Below are positions 1 through 9,665 of a stretch of DNA of 64,000 bases, piece after piece. The stretch comes from Caballeronia glebae (GTDB taxonomy: Bacteria; Pseudomonadota; Gammaproteobacteria; Burkholderiales; Burkholderiaceae). The notes beneath the pieces are model-generated. The model saw only the letters and a program-made list of their open reading frames with translations. It was not told the DNA's origin and did not search any database. Positions within the stretch are counted from its first letter, which is position 1. Each line of letters begins with the position of its first letter. The position numbers and the translations under genes were made by a program. The stretch is taken from NCBI RefSeq assembly GCF_001545035.1, contig NZ_FCOJ02000006.1:120129-184128 (forward strand). The letters run 5' to 3'.

Positions 1-252
1 CTGTTGCTCGACGAGCCTTGCTCGGCGCTCGACCCGATTTCGACGGGCCGCATCGAAGAGCTGATCGCCGAGCTGAAAAGCGACTACACGGTCGTCATCG
101 TCACGCACAACATGCAGCAGGCGGCGCGTTGTTCGGACTACACTGCCTATATGTACCTCGGTGAATTGATCGAGTTCGGCGACACCGAAAAGATCTTCAT
201 CAAGCCGGCCCGCAAGGAAACGGAAGACTACATCACGGGCCGCTTCGGCTGA
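1..252 (+). CDS. pstB: Phosphate ABC transporter ATP-binding protein PstB (3' end only)
   Basis: This is the C-terminal part of the ATPase that powers high-affinity phosphate uptake through PstSCAB at the inner membrane. The reading frame is open at base 1, so the start lies outside the window. The visible part begins in Walker B ([12 protein letters not shown]), followed by the H-loop region [14 protein letters not shown] and the PstB-typical tail [15 protein letters not shown]...YITGRFG. PhoU follows 38 bases downstream on the same strand, the usual end of a pst-pho operon. Identification is secure from motifs and context. The missing Walker A and signature regions cannot be assessed here. 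Confidence 0.97.
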   Translation: MLLDEPCSALDPISTGRIEELIAELKSDYTVVIVTHNMQQAARCSDYTAYMYLGELIEFGDTEKIFIKPARKETEDYITGRFG

Positions 253-290
253 TCGTCAGCCAGGTGAAACATAAGATTCTGGGAGCAGAT

Positions 291-995
291 ATGTCCGATA
301 AACATCTTTCGAGCCAGTTCGACGCCGACCTCAACGCAGTGTCGTCGAAAGTGCTGGAAATGGGCGGTCTCGTCGAGTCGCAGATCATCAACGCGATGCA
401 GGCGCTGAACGAATTCGACATTGGCATTGCTGATCAGGTGATCGCGGCCGAAGTGCGTCTGAACACGATGGAAGTGGAGATCGACGAGGAGTGCAGCAAC
501 ATCATCGCGCGCCGTCAGCCCGCCGCGCGCGACCTGCGTCTGCTCATGGCGATCTCGAAGACCATCACCAATCTCGAACGCGCCGGCGACGAGGCCGAGA
601 AGATCGCCAAGCGCGTGAAGCGCATCAACGAAGACGGCGTGGGCCGCACGGTGAACATTGCCGAGATCAAGCTCTCGGGCGAGATGGCGGTGTCGATCCT
701 GCGCCGCGCGCTCGATGCGTTCGCGCGTCTCGACACGGTCGCCGCCGCGCAGATCGTGCGCGACGACAAGGCCATCGACGATGAATTCCGCGCCTTCGTG
801 CGCAAGCTCGTGACGTACATGATGGAAGACCCGCGCACGATTTCCGCGGGCCTCGACTATCTGTTCATCGCGAAGGCGGTGGAGCGTATCGGCGATCACG
901 CGAAGAACATCGCGGAGTTCATCATCTATATCGTGAAGGGCACCGACGTGCGGCATATTTCGCGCGATCAGCTCGAACGAGAGGCGCTGAGTTAA
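291..995 (+). CDS. phoU: Phosphate signalling regulator PhoU
   Basis: PhoU is a cytoplasmic all-helical protein that links the Pst transporter to the PhoR sensor and dampens Pho signalling when phosphate is plentiful. The 234-residue product shows the two tandem three-helix PhoU repeats, with metal-binding-type E/D-rich segments such as NLERAGDEAEKIAKR (first repeat) and AVERIGDHAKNIAEF (second repeat). I chose ATG 291 because a GGGAG ribosome site sits a few bases upstream and MSDKHLSSQFD is the usual Burkholderia N-terminus; an upstream GTG at 264 would add nine residues without support. It lies between pstB and phoB in the expected order. Confidence 0.96.
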   Translation: MSDKHLSSQFDADLNAVSSKVLEMGGLVESQIINAMQALNEFDIGIADQVIAAEVRLNTMEVEIDEECSNIIARRQPAARDLRLLMAISKTITNLERAGDEAEKIAKRVKRINEDGVGRTVNIAEIKLSGEMAVSILRRALDAFARLDTVAAAQIVRDDKAIDDEFRAFVRKLVTYMMEDPRTISAGLDYLFIAKAVERIGDHAKNIAEFIIYIVKGTDVRHISRDQLEREALS

Positions 996-1039
996 TCAGC
1001 GCAATCGCTTCATTTCAAGCAAAAGGTCAAGAGGTGCCG

Positions 1040-1741
1040 ATGCCCAGCAGTATCCTCGTCGTCGAAGACGAACCCGCGATCTCCGAACTGATTTCGGTGA
1101 ATCTTCAGCATGCGGGACATTGCCCGATTCGTGCGTATAACGCGGAACAGGCGCAAAACCTGATCAGTGATGTGTTGCCCGATCTCGTGCTGCTCGACTG
1201 GATGTTGCCGGGCAAGTCGGGCATCGCGTTCGCGCGCGATCTGCGCAACAACGAGCGCACGAAGCACATCCCGATCATCATGCTGACGGCGCGCGGCGAC
1301 GAGCAGGACAAGGTGCTCGGCCTCGAAATCGGCGCGGACGATTACGTGACCAAGCCCTTTTCGCCGAAAGAGCTGATGGCGCGTATCAAGGCGGTTCTGC
1401 GCCGCCGCGCGCCGCAGTTGACCGAAGACGTGGTCGCGATCAACGGACTGCGTCTGGACCCGGCGACGCATCGCGTGGCGGCGAGTCATTCGGGCAACGA
1501 CATCAAGCTCGATCTCGGCCCGACCGAATTCCGGCTGCTGCATTTCTTCATGACGCATCCGGAGCGCGTGCATAGCCGCACGCAATTGCTGGATCAGGTG
1601 TGGGGCGATCACGTGTTCGTCGAGGAGCGCACGGTCGATGTGCATATCAAGCGTCTGCGCGCCGCGCTCAAGCCGGCGGGTTGCGATGCTATGATCGAAA
1701 CGGTGCGCGGCAGCGGATACCGGCTCGCGAAAAGCGCTTGA
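1040..1741 (+). CDS. phoB: Phosphate regulon response regulator PhoB
   Basis: OmpR-family response regulator that activates PHO-box promoters after phosphorylation by PhoR. The 233-residue product has an N-terminal receiver (about 1-120) with the acidic pair in VVEDE, the phospho-acceptor Asp53 in LLDWMLP and Lys in VTKPFSP. A C-terminal winged helix (about 135-230) carries the typical recognition region RTVDVHIKRLRAAL. ATG 1040 is preferred over GTG 1034 because AGAGG lies six bases upstream and the protein then begins MPSSILVVEDE. It is 44 bases after phoU and 63 bases before phoR. Confidence 0.97.
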   Translation: MPSSILVVEDEPAISELISVNLQHAGHCPIRAYNAEQAQNLISDVLPDLVLLDWMLPGKSGIAFARDLRNNERTKHIPIIMLTARGDEQDKVLGLEIGADDYVTKPFSPKELMARIKAVLRRRAPQLTEDVVAINGLRLDPATHRVAASHSGNDIKLDLGPTEFRLLHFFMTHPERVHSRTQLLDQVWGDHVFVEERTVDVHIKRLRAALKPAGCDAMIETVRGSGYRLAKSA

Positions 1742-1804
1742 ATTCTGGTTCAGCGTCATCCGCTTTAACTTGCCGCATCAACGTCACTCAGGCTCGCCGC
1801 CAAC

Positions 1805-3118
<1,314 letters not shown>

Positions 3119-3140
3119 CGAACCACCCGCGAAGCAAGCG

Positions 3141-5204
3141 TCAAGAACAGAACTTCGCGAGCAATCCCAACTGCGCGTTACGAATCGATTTCCCCGCGCG
3201 ACGCTTGCGATAGTGTCCATCGCTTTGCATGACCCACGCCGATTGATTGTCGCCGAGACACACCGACAAGCCTTCGGCGATAACCCGCCGCTTCAGCCGG
3301 CGATCGCGAATAGGGAACGCCACTTCCACCCGGCGGAAGAAGTTGCGATCCATCCAGTCGGCGCTCGACAGAAACACGTCTTCCTTGCCGTTCGCATAAA
3401 AATAGAAGATGCGATGATGTTCGAGAAAGCGCCCGACGATCGACCGAACTGTTATGTTCTCCGAAAGATCCTCCACGCCGGGCTTGAGCGAGCAAACTCC
3501 GCGCACGATCAGATCGATCTTCACGCCCGCATGCGAAGCCTCGTAAAGCGCGGCAATGACGGTAGGTTCCAATAAGGCATTCATCTTCGCGACGATGCGC
3601 GCACGTCTTCCCGCGCGCGCATGCTCGGCTTCGGCGCGAATCGCATCGATCAGCTTTGCGTGCAGCGTGAAAGGCGATTGCCATAACTGATGCAGCGCAA
3701 TCTCGCCGCCGATGCCCGTCAGTTGCTGGAAGACGTGATGCACGTCCTCGCACATTTCCTGATCGGACGTCAGCAGGCCAAAGTCGGTATAAAGACGCGC
3801 CGTGCGCGGATGATAGTTGCCCGTGCCAAGATGCGCATAACGCTTCAGCACGAGCTTGCCGCCTTGCGACACGCGCCGCACGATCAGCATCATCTTCGCG
3901 TGGCACTTGTGGCCGACGACGCCGTACACCACGTGCGCGCCCACCGCTTCGAGCTGCGACGCCCAGTTGATGTTCGTCTCTTCGTCGAAGCGCGCGAGCA
4001 GCTCCACGACGACCGTCACTTCCTTGCCATTGCGCGCGGCCTGCATGAGCGCATCCATCAGCGGCGAATCGGTGCCGGTTCGATAGATGGTCTGCTTGAT
4101 CGCGACGACTTGCGGATCTTTCGCGGCCTGAAGCAACAACTCCAGCACCGGCTGAAAACTCTCGTAAGGATGATGCAGCAGGATATCGCCCTGATCGATC
4201 GCATCGAAGAGATTCGACGTGTTCGCGATCGCCTTCGGCACCGACGGAATATGCGGCACGAACTTGAGGTCGGGACGATCGACCATTTCGGGCAACTGCA
4301 TGAGCCGCACGAGATTCACCGCCCCGTTCACGCGATACAGATCGCGTTCGCTCAACTGACTTTCGTCGAGCAGACGCTGCACGAGATGCGGCGGCGTTTC
4401 CGCCGACACTTCGAGACGCACCGCGTTGCCCAGATGCCGCGCCGGCAATTCGCCCTGCAGCGCGACGCGCAGGTTGGTGATCTCGTCCTCGTCGACGAAA
4501 AGCTCGCTGTTGCGCGTGATGCGAAACTGATTGCAACCGCGCACGATGAGATGCGGAAACAGTTCGTTCACGAAATGCTGCATGAACGAACTCAGCAGCA
4601 CGAAGCCATGCGGATAACCCGACAGCGCTTCGGGCATGCGCACGAGCCGCGGTAACGCGCGCGGCGCCTGCACGATGCCCATCATCGCCTGACGGCCGAA
4701 GGCATCGGTGCCTTCGAGCTCGACGACGAAGTTCAGGCTCTTGTTCAACACGCGCGGAAACGGATGCGCGGGATCGAGCCCGATCGGCGTCAGCACCGGC
4801 AGCAGTTCGTTCTGAAAGTAAGCGCGCGCCCACGCGGTCTGCTGCTCGGTCCAGTCTTCCGCACCGTGAAACCAGATGCCTTCCATTTCGAGCGCGGGCA
4901 GCACGATGTCATGCAGCATCGAATATTGCTGGCGCACGAGACGCTGCGCGCGTTCGGAGACGAGGTCGTAGACGTGCTGCAGCGACATGCCGTCTGGCGA
5001 GAGCGAGCCGGGATTGTCGCGCATTTGTTCTTGCAGTCCCGCCATGCGGACTTCAAAGAATTCGTCGAGATTGCTGCTGGTGATGCAGATGAAACGCAGG
5101 CGTTCCAACAGGGGAACCGTCGTGTCGGCGGCTTGCGCGAGGACGCGCTCGTTGAAACCTAGTATGCCCAGTTCGCGGTTGAATAGCGGATAGCGTATGG
5201 ACAT
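3141..5204 (-). CDS. ppk: Polyphosphate kinase Ppk1
   Basis: Membrane-associated enzyme that reversibly polymerises the ATP gamma-phosphate into polyphosphate. The 687-residue product has the usual four-domain Ppk1 length and the N-terminal signature NRELGILGFNERVLAQA. ITSSNLDEFFEVRMAGL follows, and then the catalytic histidine regions GHKCHAKMMLIVRR and LEHHRIFYFYANG with the phospholipase-D-like fold. I chose ATG 5204 (MSIRYPLFNREL), the family N-terminus; the open frame extends 19 codons further upstream without a good ribosome site. It converges with phoR and is divergent from ppx. A CTGTCAT-AAAA half PHO-box-like element lies about 75 bases upstream. Confidence 0.96.
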   Translation of the reverse strand: MSIRYPLFNRELGILGFNERVLAQAADTTVPLLERLRFICITSSNLDEFFEVRMAGLQEQMRDNPGSLSPDGMSLQHVYDLVSERAQRLVRQQYSMLHDIVLPALEMEGIWFHGAEDWTEQQTAWARAYFQNELLPVLTPIGLDPAHPFPRVLNKSLNFVVELEGTDAFGRQAMMGIVQAPRALPRLVRMPEALSGYPHGFVLLSSFMQHFVNELFPHLIVRGCNQFRITRNSELFVDEDEITNLRVALQGELPARHLGNAVRLEVSAETPPHLVQRLLDESQLSERDLYRVNGAVNLVRLMQLPEMVDRPDLKFVPHIPSVPKAIANTSNLFDAIDQGDILLHHPYESFQPVLELLLQAAKDPQVVAIKQTIYRTGTDSPLMDALMQAARNGKEVTVVVELLARFDEETNINWASQLEAVGAHVVYGVVGHKCHAKMMLIVRRVSQGGKLVLKRYAHLGTGNYHPRTARLYTDFGLLTSDQEMCEDVHHVFQQLTGIGGEIALHQLWQSPFTLHAKLIDAIRAEAEHARAGRRARIVAKMNALLEPTVIAALYEASHAGVKIDLIVRGVCSLKPGVEDLSENITVRSIVGRFLEHHRIFYFYANGKEDVFLSSADWMDRNFFRRVEVAFPIRDRRLKRRVIAEGLSVCLGDNQSAWVMQSDGHYRKRRAGKSIRNAQLGLLAKFCS

Positions 5205-5264
5205 CGGAGGGAGGGAAGGAGTCTCGATCAGATGGGCAAGGGAACTTTCGGATGCTCTCACAGT

Positions 5265-5285
5265 ATGATGTATTTTTTATGACAG
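5265..5285 (-). promoter_or_regulatory. Partial PHO-box-like element upstream of ppk
   Basis: Reading toward ppk, the minus strand has a perfect CTGTCAT followed by AAAA. This is one ideal 11-base PHO half unit, but the next expected unit (AATACAT) matches poorly. It sits about 60-80 bases upstream of the ppk start and overlaps an AT-rich stretch that could hold the promoter. PhoB control of ppk is known in other bacteria; here it is only suggested. Confidence 0.3.
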
Positions 5286-5456
5286 AACGATTGTCACAAA
5301 TTCTACTCACAATGCCGATAGCGTCGCTAGCGCGAACGCGCGATTGCGCACGAGACCGCCAGGGCCGCGCGTCAACCCGGCATAGAATAGAATTCGTGCG
5401 CTGCAACAGTGCCGCTGTGACAGTGCCTTTCCCACTTCACGATTTCTGGATATCCG

Positions 5457-6968
5457 ATGGTCACACATCCCCATCTGCTTGCCGCGGTCGACCTCGGATC
5501 GAACAGTTTCCGGTTGATCGTCGGCCGAGTCGAGGAAACGCCCGCCGGCAGCCAGATCTATCAGGTCGACGCGTTGCGTGAGCCGGTGCGCCTCGGCGGC
5601 GGTCTGTCGAAGGACAAGATGCTCGACCGCGCGTCGCAGGTGCGCGGCTGGGATGCGCTCAAGCGCTTCGGCGAGCGTCTGCGCGACTTCCATCCCGACC
5701 AGGTGCGCGCGGTGGCCACCAATACGCTGCGCGTCGCGAAGAACGCGGACGACTTTCTCGTCGAGGCGCAAGCGGCGCTCGGCTTTCCGATCGAAGTCAT
5801 CGCCGGGCGCGAGGAAGCGCGCCTCATCTACGCGGGCGCCGCGCATTCGGTGCCGGCGAGCGCGGGCAAGCGGCTCGTGGTCGATATCGGCGGCGGCTCG
5901 ACGGAATTCATCATCGGGTCGCATTACACGCCGATCCACATGGAGAGCCTCTATATCGGCTGCGTGAGCCATAGCCGTCAGTTCTTCCCGGCCGGCAACG
6001 TCGACGAATACACGATGCGTCAGGCCGAGCTTGCCGCCAAGCGTGAAATCCAGATCATCTCCAGCGAATACAAGGGGACCGGCTGGGATCAGGCGATCGG
6101 CTCGTCGGGCACGGCGCGCGCGCTCGCGGAACTGATCGAGGCGAACGGCTTCAACGACGAAGGCATCACGCACGGCATCTCACGCGGCGGGCTGGAAAAG
6201 TTAAAGCGCGCGCTCATCAAGGCGGAGAACGTCAACCGGCTCAAGCTCGTCGCGCTCAAGCCCGATCGCATACCGGTGCTGGCGGGCGGCTTGTCGATCA
6301 TGCTCGGCGTGTTCGAGGAACTGGGCGTCGAATATGCCGACACGACCGATGCCGCGCTGCGCCTCGGCGTGCTCTACGACTTGCTCGGGCGCTCGCAGCA
6401 TCAGGACATGCGCACGGTGACGGTCGAAGGCTTCAAGCGCCGCTATGCCGTCGATGCCGCGCAGGCCGAACGCATCGGCGATCTGGCGATCAGCTTCTAC
6501 GATCAACTCGGCGAACCCGACGATGACGTGCGCGAGGAGAACCGCATGTTCCTCGCGTGGGCCGCTTCGCTGCACGAGATCGGCTTGTCGATCGCGCATA
6601 GCGCCTATCACAAGCATTCGGCGTATATCGCGAGCAATGCCGACATGCCGGGTTTCTCGCGTACCGATCAGGCGCGTCTCGCCGCGCTCGTGTTGGGACA
6701 CGCGGGCAAGCTCGGCAAGCTCGCGCAGGCGCGCGACGTCGAGTGGACGCTGCTCTTCTGTCTGCGGCTCGCGGCGCTGCTGTCGCGCCGCCGCACGGAT
6801 GTCGGGCTCCCCGGCATAGAGGTGCGAAGGGCGGGCGGCGGTTTCGAAGTGCATCTGCCGAACGAGTGGGTGACGAATAATCCGCTCACCGATTACAGCC
6901 TCGTTCAGGAAGCGATGGAATGGGAGAAGATCGGCCGGCCCTATCGCGTGGTGTACACGGGCGACTGA
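5457..6968 (+). CDS. ppx: Exopolyphosphatase Ppx (Ppx/GppA family)
   Basis: Processively removes terminal phosphate from polyphosphate, counteracting Ppk. The 503-residue product has the actin-like ATPase fold motifs of the family: phosphate-1 VDLGSNSFRLIVGRVEE near residue 10, a catalytic-Glu region GREEARLIYAGA, and phosphate-2 DIGGGSTEFIIG. A C-terminal helical HD-like portion contains SLHEIG and ALVLGHAGKLG. The ATG at 5457 gives the family N-terminus. It is divergent from ppk and convergent with olsB, with a strong hairpin terminator after the stop. Confidence 0.95.
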   Translation: MVTHPHLLAAVDLGSNSFRLIVGRVEETPAGSQIYQVDALREPVRLGGGLSKDKMLDRASQVRGWDALKRFGERLRDFHPDQVRAVATNTLRVAKNADDFLVEAQAALGFPIEVIAGREEARLIYAGAAHSVPASAGKRLVVDIGGGSTEFIIGSHYTPIHMESLYIGCVSHSRQFFPAGNVDEYTMRQAELAAKREIQIISSEYKGTGWDQAIGSSGTARALAELIEANGFNDEGITHGISRGGLEKLKRALIKAENVNRLKLVALKPDRIPVLAGGLSIMLGVFEELGVEYADTTDAALRLGVLYDLLGRSQHQDMRTVTVEGFKRRYAVDAAQAERIGDLAISFYDQLGEPDDDVREENRMFLAWAASLHEIGLSIAHSAYHKHSAYIASNADMPGFSRTDQARLAALVLGHAGKLGKLAQARDVEWTLLFCLRLAALLSRRRTDVGLPGIEVRRAGGGFEVHLPNEWVTNNPLTDYSLVQEAMEWEKIGRPYRVVYTGD

Positions 6969-6988
6969 ATTCAGCGCCGCAAAAAAGA

Positions 6989-7025
6989 CAAGGCCCCGTC
7001 GAATGAACGGGGCCTTGCGCGTTTT
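6989..7025. terminator. Bidirectional intrinsic terminator between ppx and olsB
   Basis: Perfect 11-bp stem CAAGGCCCCGT / ACGGGGCCTTG with a 7-base loop. It is followed on the plus strand by GCGCGTTTT and preceded by an A-run that would serve as the T-tract on the minus strand. It lies between two convergent genes. Confidence 0.85.
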
Positions 7026-7031
7026 AGGGCT

Positions 7032-7856
7032 TCAGCGTCCCTGCATGTCGCCGATGAAATGGCGCGCGTATCGCGCGTTGATCTCGCAGAGACGGAAGAG
7101 CGTGAGGAAATCGGCGGTGTTGAAATCGGGGTCCCAGGCCGGCGCGCCGCAAATTTTCGCACCGAGGCGCAGATAGCCCTTCACGAGCGGCGGCGGGCTC
7201 ACGTTCGCACCGGTGCGCAACTCTTCGACGGGCAGCGGCGTATGCGGGAACGCGCGGTATTCGGGCGCGGTGAGCGCATCGGCCGGCAGCGAGGTATAGA
7301 GATTCGCCGCGTAATGACCGCCGTCGATCATCCCGACGCTCGCGCAGCCGAGCATCGTTTCGTAGCCGTTTTGCATCATGTGCGCGGCGAGTCCGCCCCA
7401 CAGCGACATGATGACCGCGCCGTTGCGATAGTCCGGATGCACGCACGAGCGGCCCACTTCGACGAGCTTCGGACGCAGGTGCGTGAGGCGCGAAACGTCG
7501 AACTCGCTTTCGGCGTAGAGACGCCCGACGCGCGCGGCCTGATGCGGCGGCAGCACGCGATACGTGCCCACTACCTGCAGCGTGTCGAGATCGCGCACGA
7601 GCAGGTGATCGCAATAGGCGTCGAAGGCGTCGACGTCGAGTCCGGCTGGGCCGGAAAGACGCGCGCCCATTTCTTCGGAGAACACGCGAAAGCGCAGGCG
7701 CTGCGCGTCGTGCAGGGCGTCGTCGTCACGCGCCCACGCAACTTGCAGGCGCTCGCGGCCCGTATTCGTTTCCGACGGGCGTGGAAGGTGACGGCGCGAA
7801 TCGAGCGAGAGCGATGACGCTCCGCGTTGCAGGAAAGGCGTCGGCATATCTTGCAT
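7032..7856 (-). CDS. olsB: L-ornithine N-alpha-acyltransferase (OlsB-like, GNAT fold)
   Basis: Predicted first enzyme of ornithine-lipid synthesis, transferring a 3-hydroxyacyl chain from ACP to ornithine to give lyso-ornithine lipid. The 274-residue product matches the hemolysin-like acetyltransferase family, with AQRLRFRVFSEEMGARL near the N-terminus, VVGTYRVLPP, and the CoA/ACP-binding stretch EVGRSCVHPDYRNGAVIMSLW. ATG 7856 is chosen for its GAGGA ribosome site 7 bases upstream; the frame stays open for 35 further codons. The phosphorus-free product fits its place beside the Pho genes, and a PHO-like repeat lies upstream. The gene name rests on family recall; the ortholog boundary was not tested. 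Confidence 0.82.
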   Translation of the reverse strand: MQDMPTPFLQRGASSLSLDSRRHLPRPSETNTGRERLQVAWARDDDALHDAQRLRFRVFSEEMGARLSGPAGLDVDAFDAYCDHLLVRDLDTLQVVGTYRVLPPHQAARVGRLYAESEFDVSRLTHLRPKLVEVGRSCVHPDYRNGAVIMSLWGGLAAHMMQNGYETMLGCASVGMIDGGHYAANLYTSLPADALTAPEYRAFPHTPLPVEELRTGANVSPPPLVKGYLRLGAKICGAPAWDPDFNTADFLTLFRLCEINARYARHFIGDMQGR

Positions 7857-7900
7857 TGGCGTTCCTCGACAGGACGTTGCTGTGGCTTCAAGTCCTCGCC

Positions 7901-7945
7901 AATGTAGTAATGCACGGTGACGCTCGCATGGCATCGCAATGACGT
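7901..7945 (-). promoter_or_regulatory. Candidate PHO box and -10 element upstream of olsB
   Basis: Reading toward olsB, the minus strand carries three heptamers at an exact 11-base period: ACGTCAT (7945-7939), ATGCCAT (7934-7928) and GCGTCAC (7923-7917). Each matches the CTGTCA(T/C) PHO consensus at five of seven positions. Ten bases after the last unit is TACATT (7906-7901), a reasonable -10. The period and the -10 spacing are those of PhoB-activated promoters. Inference only; no score was computed. Confidence 0.5.
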
Positions 7946-7985
7946 TTCGATGAAACGACACCGGGATGAACGCGAGCTTATGGGC

Positions 7986-8444
7986 CTAGAGCAGGTCCGG
8001 ATTGATCACGGCGCGCAGCACGCCGTGGCCGTCGCCGCCGCGTGTGCGGGACTGGAACCACCAGATGCCCGACTTCTTGATCGACCATTCCGCTTCGTGT
8101 CCCGTCATGATGAGCGCGGCGATGTGACCGAGCGTCGGCTGATGCCCGATTACGACAACCGTCTCCGCGATGCCGTCCGGCCAGCCGGCCGCATCGAGCG
8201 CCGCCTGCGCGCCGTTGCCGGGCGCGAGCGCGTCGATTACGCGATAACGGTCGCCGAAGGCCTCCGCCGTCTGGATCGTGCGCGTCGCGGGACTGGCGAG
8301 CAGCACGGCGTCACCCTCGATGCGCGGCTTCAGCCACTTCGCGATGCCTTGCGCCTGTTTGCGCCCGCGCGATGTAAGCTGCCGCGCGAGATCGGTCGAC
8401 GCCTGATCTTCCGCTTCGGCGTGTCGCCAGAGAATGAGGTTCAT
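7986..8444 (-). CDS. sixA: SixA-type phosphohistidine phosphatase (histidine phosphatase superfamily)
   Basis: Small histidine-phosphatase-superfamily enzyme predicted to remove phosphate from phosphohistidine, for example on HPt domains. The 152-residue product starts MNLILWRHAEAED, with the catalytic RHG-type motif as RHA. It continues with LTSRGRKQAQGIAKWL, then SPATRTIQTAEAF, and the second catalytic His in VVIGHQPTLGHIAAL. ATG 8444 has GGAGAC six bases upstream; longer upstream starts have no support. Length matches SixA rather than phosphoglycerate mutase. It sits 129 bases upstream of olsB on the same strand, but the PHO-like box between them suggests olsB has its own promoter. Confidence 0.85.
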   Translation of the reverse strand: MNLILWRHAEAEDQASTDLARQLTSRGRKQAQGIAKWLKPRIEGDAVLLASPATRTIQTAEAFGDRYRVIDALAPGNGAQAALDAAGWPDGIAETVVVIGHQPTLGHIAALIMTGHEAEWSIKKSGIWWFQSRTRGGDGHGVLRAVINPDLL

Positions 8445-8510
8445 CGAGTGTCTCCGAATGATGAGATTCGCTTTCGGACGTAGCAGAAAGATGCGTGCCC
8501 GCGTTGGGCA

Positions 8511-8539
8511 TTGCGGACGTGCGTGAGGCACGTTACAAT
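8511..8539 (+). promoter_or_regulatory. Sigma-70 promoter for tRNA-Pro
   Basis: TTGCGG (8511-8516) and TACAAT (8534-8539) are separated by exactly 17 bases. The -10 ends 11 bases before the mature tRNA 5' end, consistent with a very short leader. Confidence 0.72.
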
Positions 8540-8550
8540 CTGCGGCTCGT

Positions 8551-8627
8551 CGGAGCGTAGCGCAGCCTGGTAGCGCATCTGATTTGGGATCAGAGGGTCG
8601 TAGGTTCGAATCCTATCGCTCCGACCA
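8551..8627 (+). tRNA. tRNA-Pro (anticodon TGG)
   Basis: A 77-nt cloverleaf with acceptor stem CGGAGCG / CGCTCCG, discriminator A and an encoded CCA end. The anticodon loop reads TTTGGGA with anticodon TGG, and the T-arm carries GGTTCGAATCC. It has its own promoter upstream and a terminator 12 bases downstream, so it is a single-gene transcript. Confidence 0.97.
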
Positions 8628-8638
8628 CGATACACGAA

Positions 8639-8676
8639 GGGGTTACAAGTTACGGCTTGTAACCCCTTTGTCTTTT
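8639..8676 (+). terminator. Intrinsic terminator after tRNA-Pro
   Basis: Perfect 11-bp stem GGGGTTACAAG / CTTGTAACCCC with a 6-base loop, followed by TTTGTCTTTT. Confidence 0.92.
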
Positions 8677-8697
8677 CTAAGCTCGTCCGGGAGTCTC

Positions 8698-8871
8698 ATG
8701 TTGCGTACCGTTTCCGCCTTCGTCTGCGCCGTATTCTTCGCGCTCGGTCTGGCTGCTTGCGCGGAGCCGGCTCAACACAAGCACGTACCGCAAGATCCGC
8801 CCGACTACAAGGGCGTGCCGACGGACATGACGCCGCCCTCGATGATCACCGATCCGGCCAAACCACAGTAG
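8698..8871 (+). CDS. Small putative lipoprotein of unknown function
   Basis: A 57-residue product with a hydrophobic signal segment (about 4-19) ending in GLAAC, a good lipobox with Cys about residue 21. The short hydrophilic tail is rich in Pro and Asp (PQDPPDYKGVPTDMTPPS). It is predicted to be exported and lipidated. The ATG lies 22 bases after the tRNA-Pro terminator, and a weak GGGAG sits just upstream. I do not recognise the family. A hairpin follows the stop. High-GC third positions support coding, but the size leaves some doubt. Confidence 0.62.
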   Translation: MLRTVSAFVCAVFFALGLAACAEPAQHKHVPQDPPDYKGVPTDMTPPSMITDPAKPQ

Positions 8872-8890
8872 GCAGCGACCCAGGAAACGC

Positions 8891-8920
8891 GAAGCCCCGA
8901 TGCGGACGCACCGGGGCTTC
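8891..8920 (+). terminator. Hairpin after the small lipoprotein gene
   Basis: Perfect 9-bp stem GAAGCCCCG / CGGGGCTTC with a 12-base loop, about 20 bases after the stop codon. There is no clear T-run after it, so it may be a weak terminator or an RNA-stabilising stem. Confidence 0.55.
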
Positions 8921-9162
8921 TGACCCGCGCCAGCCGTTCGCGCGGAGTTTGGCGCGGGCTGACGTCAGTGTAGGAATTTGAGCGCGGCGTGCGTGTATGC
9001 GCTTGTTTCGGAGCGTAACGGGATGCAAGGACGCAGCGGCGCGCGTTGCAACGAGCGGTAATCGGAAACCGTTACTCGTCGCGCGAAATCAGAGGTGTTG
9101 ATCCAGCGAAACATTTGCCGGCCGGGTATCATCGCCCGAATCTGTTGCAAATTGTATCTGCC

Positions 9163-9285
9163 ATGAATCTGCTCTGGATTTTCGCCGCCGTTGCCCCGCT
9201 TGCCGTGGCATCGCTCATCGCGTTTGCCGCGCGTATCGATCCGCTGTCGGGGCATTGGCGCACGCGGGCGCGCAAAGACCGCTAA
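9163..9285 (+). CDS. Possible 40-residue single-pass membrane protein
   Basis: A 40-codon frame with a strongly hydrophobic N-terminal half (WIFAAVAPLAVASLIAFAA) and a basic tail (HWRTRARKDR), the layout of a small inner-membrane protein with its C-terminus in the cytoplasm. There is no convincing ribosome site before the ATG, which makes it uncertain. It converges with the minus-strand lipoprotein gene. The 291 bases before it hold only the hairpin described separately and no other gene I can support. Confidence 0.33.
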   Translation: MNLLWIFAAVAPLAVASLIAFAARIDPLSGHWRTRARKDR

Positions 9286-9315
9286 GACGAACGCCGCCTG
9301 CGAGGGCCACGAGCG

Positions 9316-9636
9316 TCACTGCTTGCAGCGGATGACCATCGAGCGATTCTTGATGTTCGCGCCGAGAATCCCGCCCAGAGTGCCGCCCGCGGTCGCGCCG
9401 TTGTCGGTATCCTTCGAGACCACGTCGTAACCATACGCGCCGCACATTTCGCCCGCCTGCTTGTAGCAGGCCGCCCAGCTCGTGCTGGCGTCGCCGCCGC
9501 TGCAGTTGATCGCGAAGCCGGTATCGCCCGAAGGCAGATAGGTCATCGTCGGGCCGCTCGCACAGCCGGCCAGCGCGCCGGTTAGCGCCAGAGCCGCGCC
9601 GAGCGCGGCCGTGTTCATCCTCATCGTCAATTTCAT
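9316..9636 (-). CDS. Putative lipoprotein, 106 residues, with glycine-rich segment
   Basis: The product has a signal segment ending in LTGALAGC (lipobox, Cys about residue 24) and a hydrophilic domain with four further cysteines (NCSG, AACYKQ, EMCGAY, IRCKQ) that could form two disulfides in the periplasm. A short glycine-rich run (GATAGGTLGGILGA) near the C-terminus resembles the glycine-zipper region of small outer-membrane lipoproteins. ATG 9636 has GAGGAA six bases upstream. It is 29 bases downstream of the nlpD-like gene on the same strand and may share its transcript. Function unknown. Confidence 0.72.
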   Translation of the reverse strand: MKLTMRMNTAALGAALALTGALAGCASGPTMTYLPSGDTGFAINCSGGDASTSWAACYKQAGEMCGAYGYDVVSKDTDNGATAGGTLGGILGANIKNRSMVIRCKQ

Positions 9637-9665
9637 CGATTTTCCTCGTAACGACCGCCGGGTCT

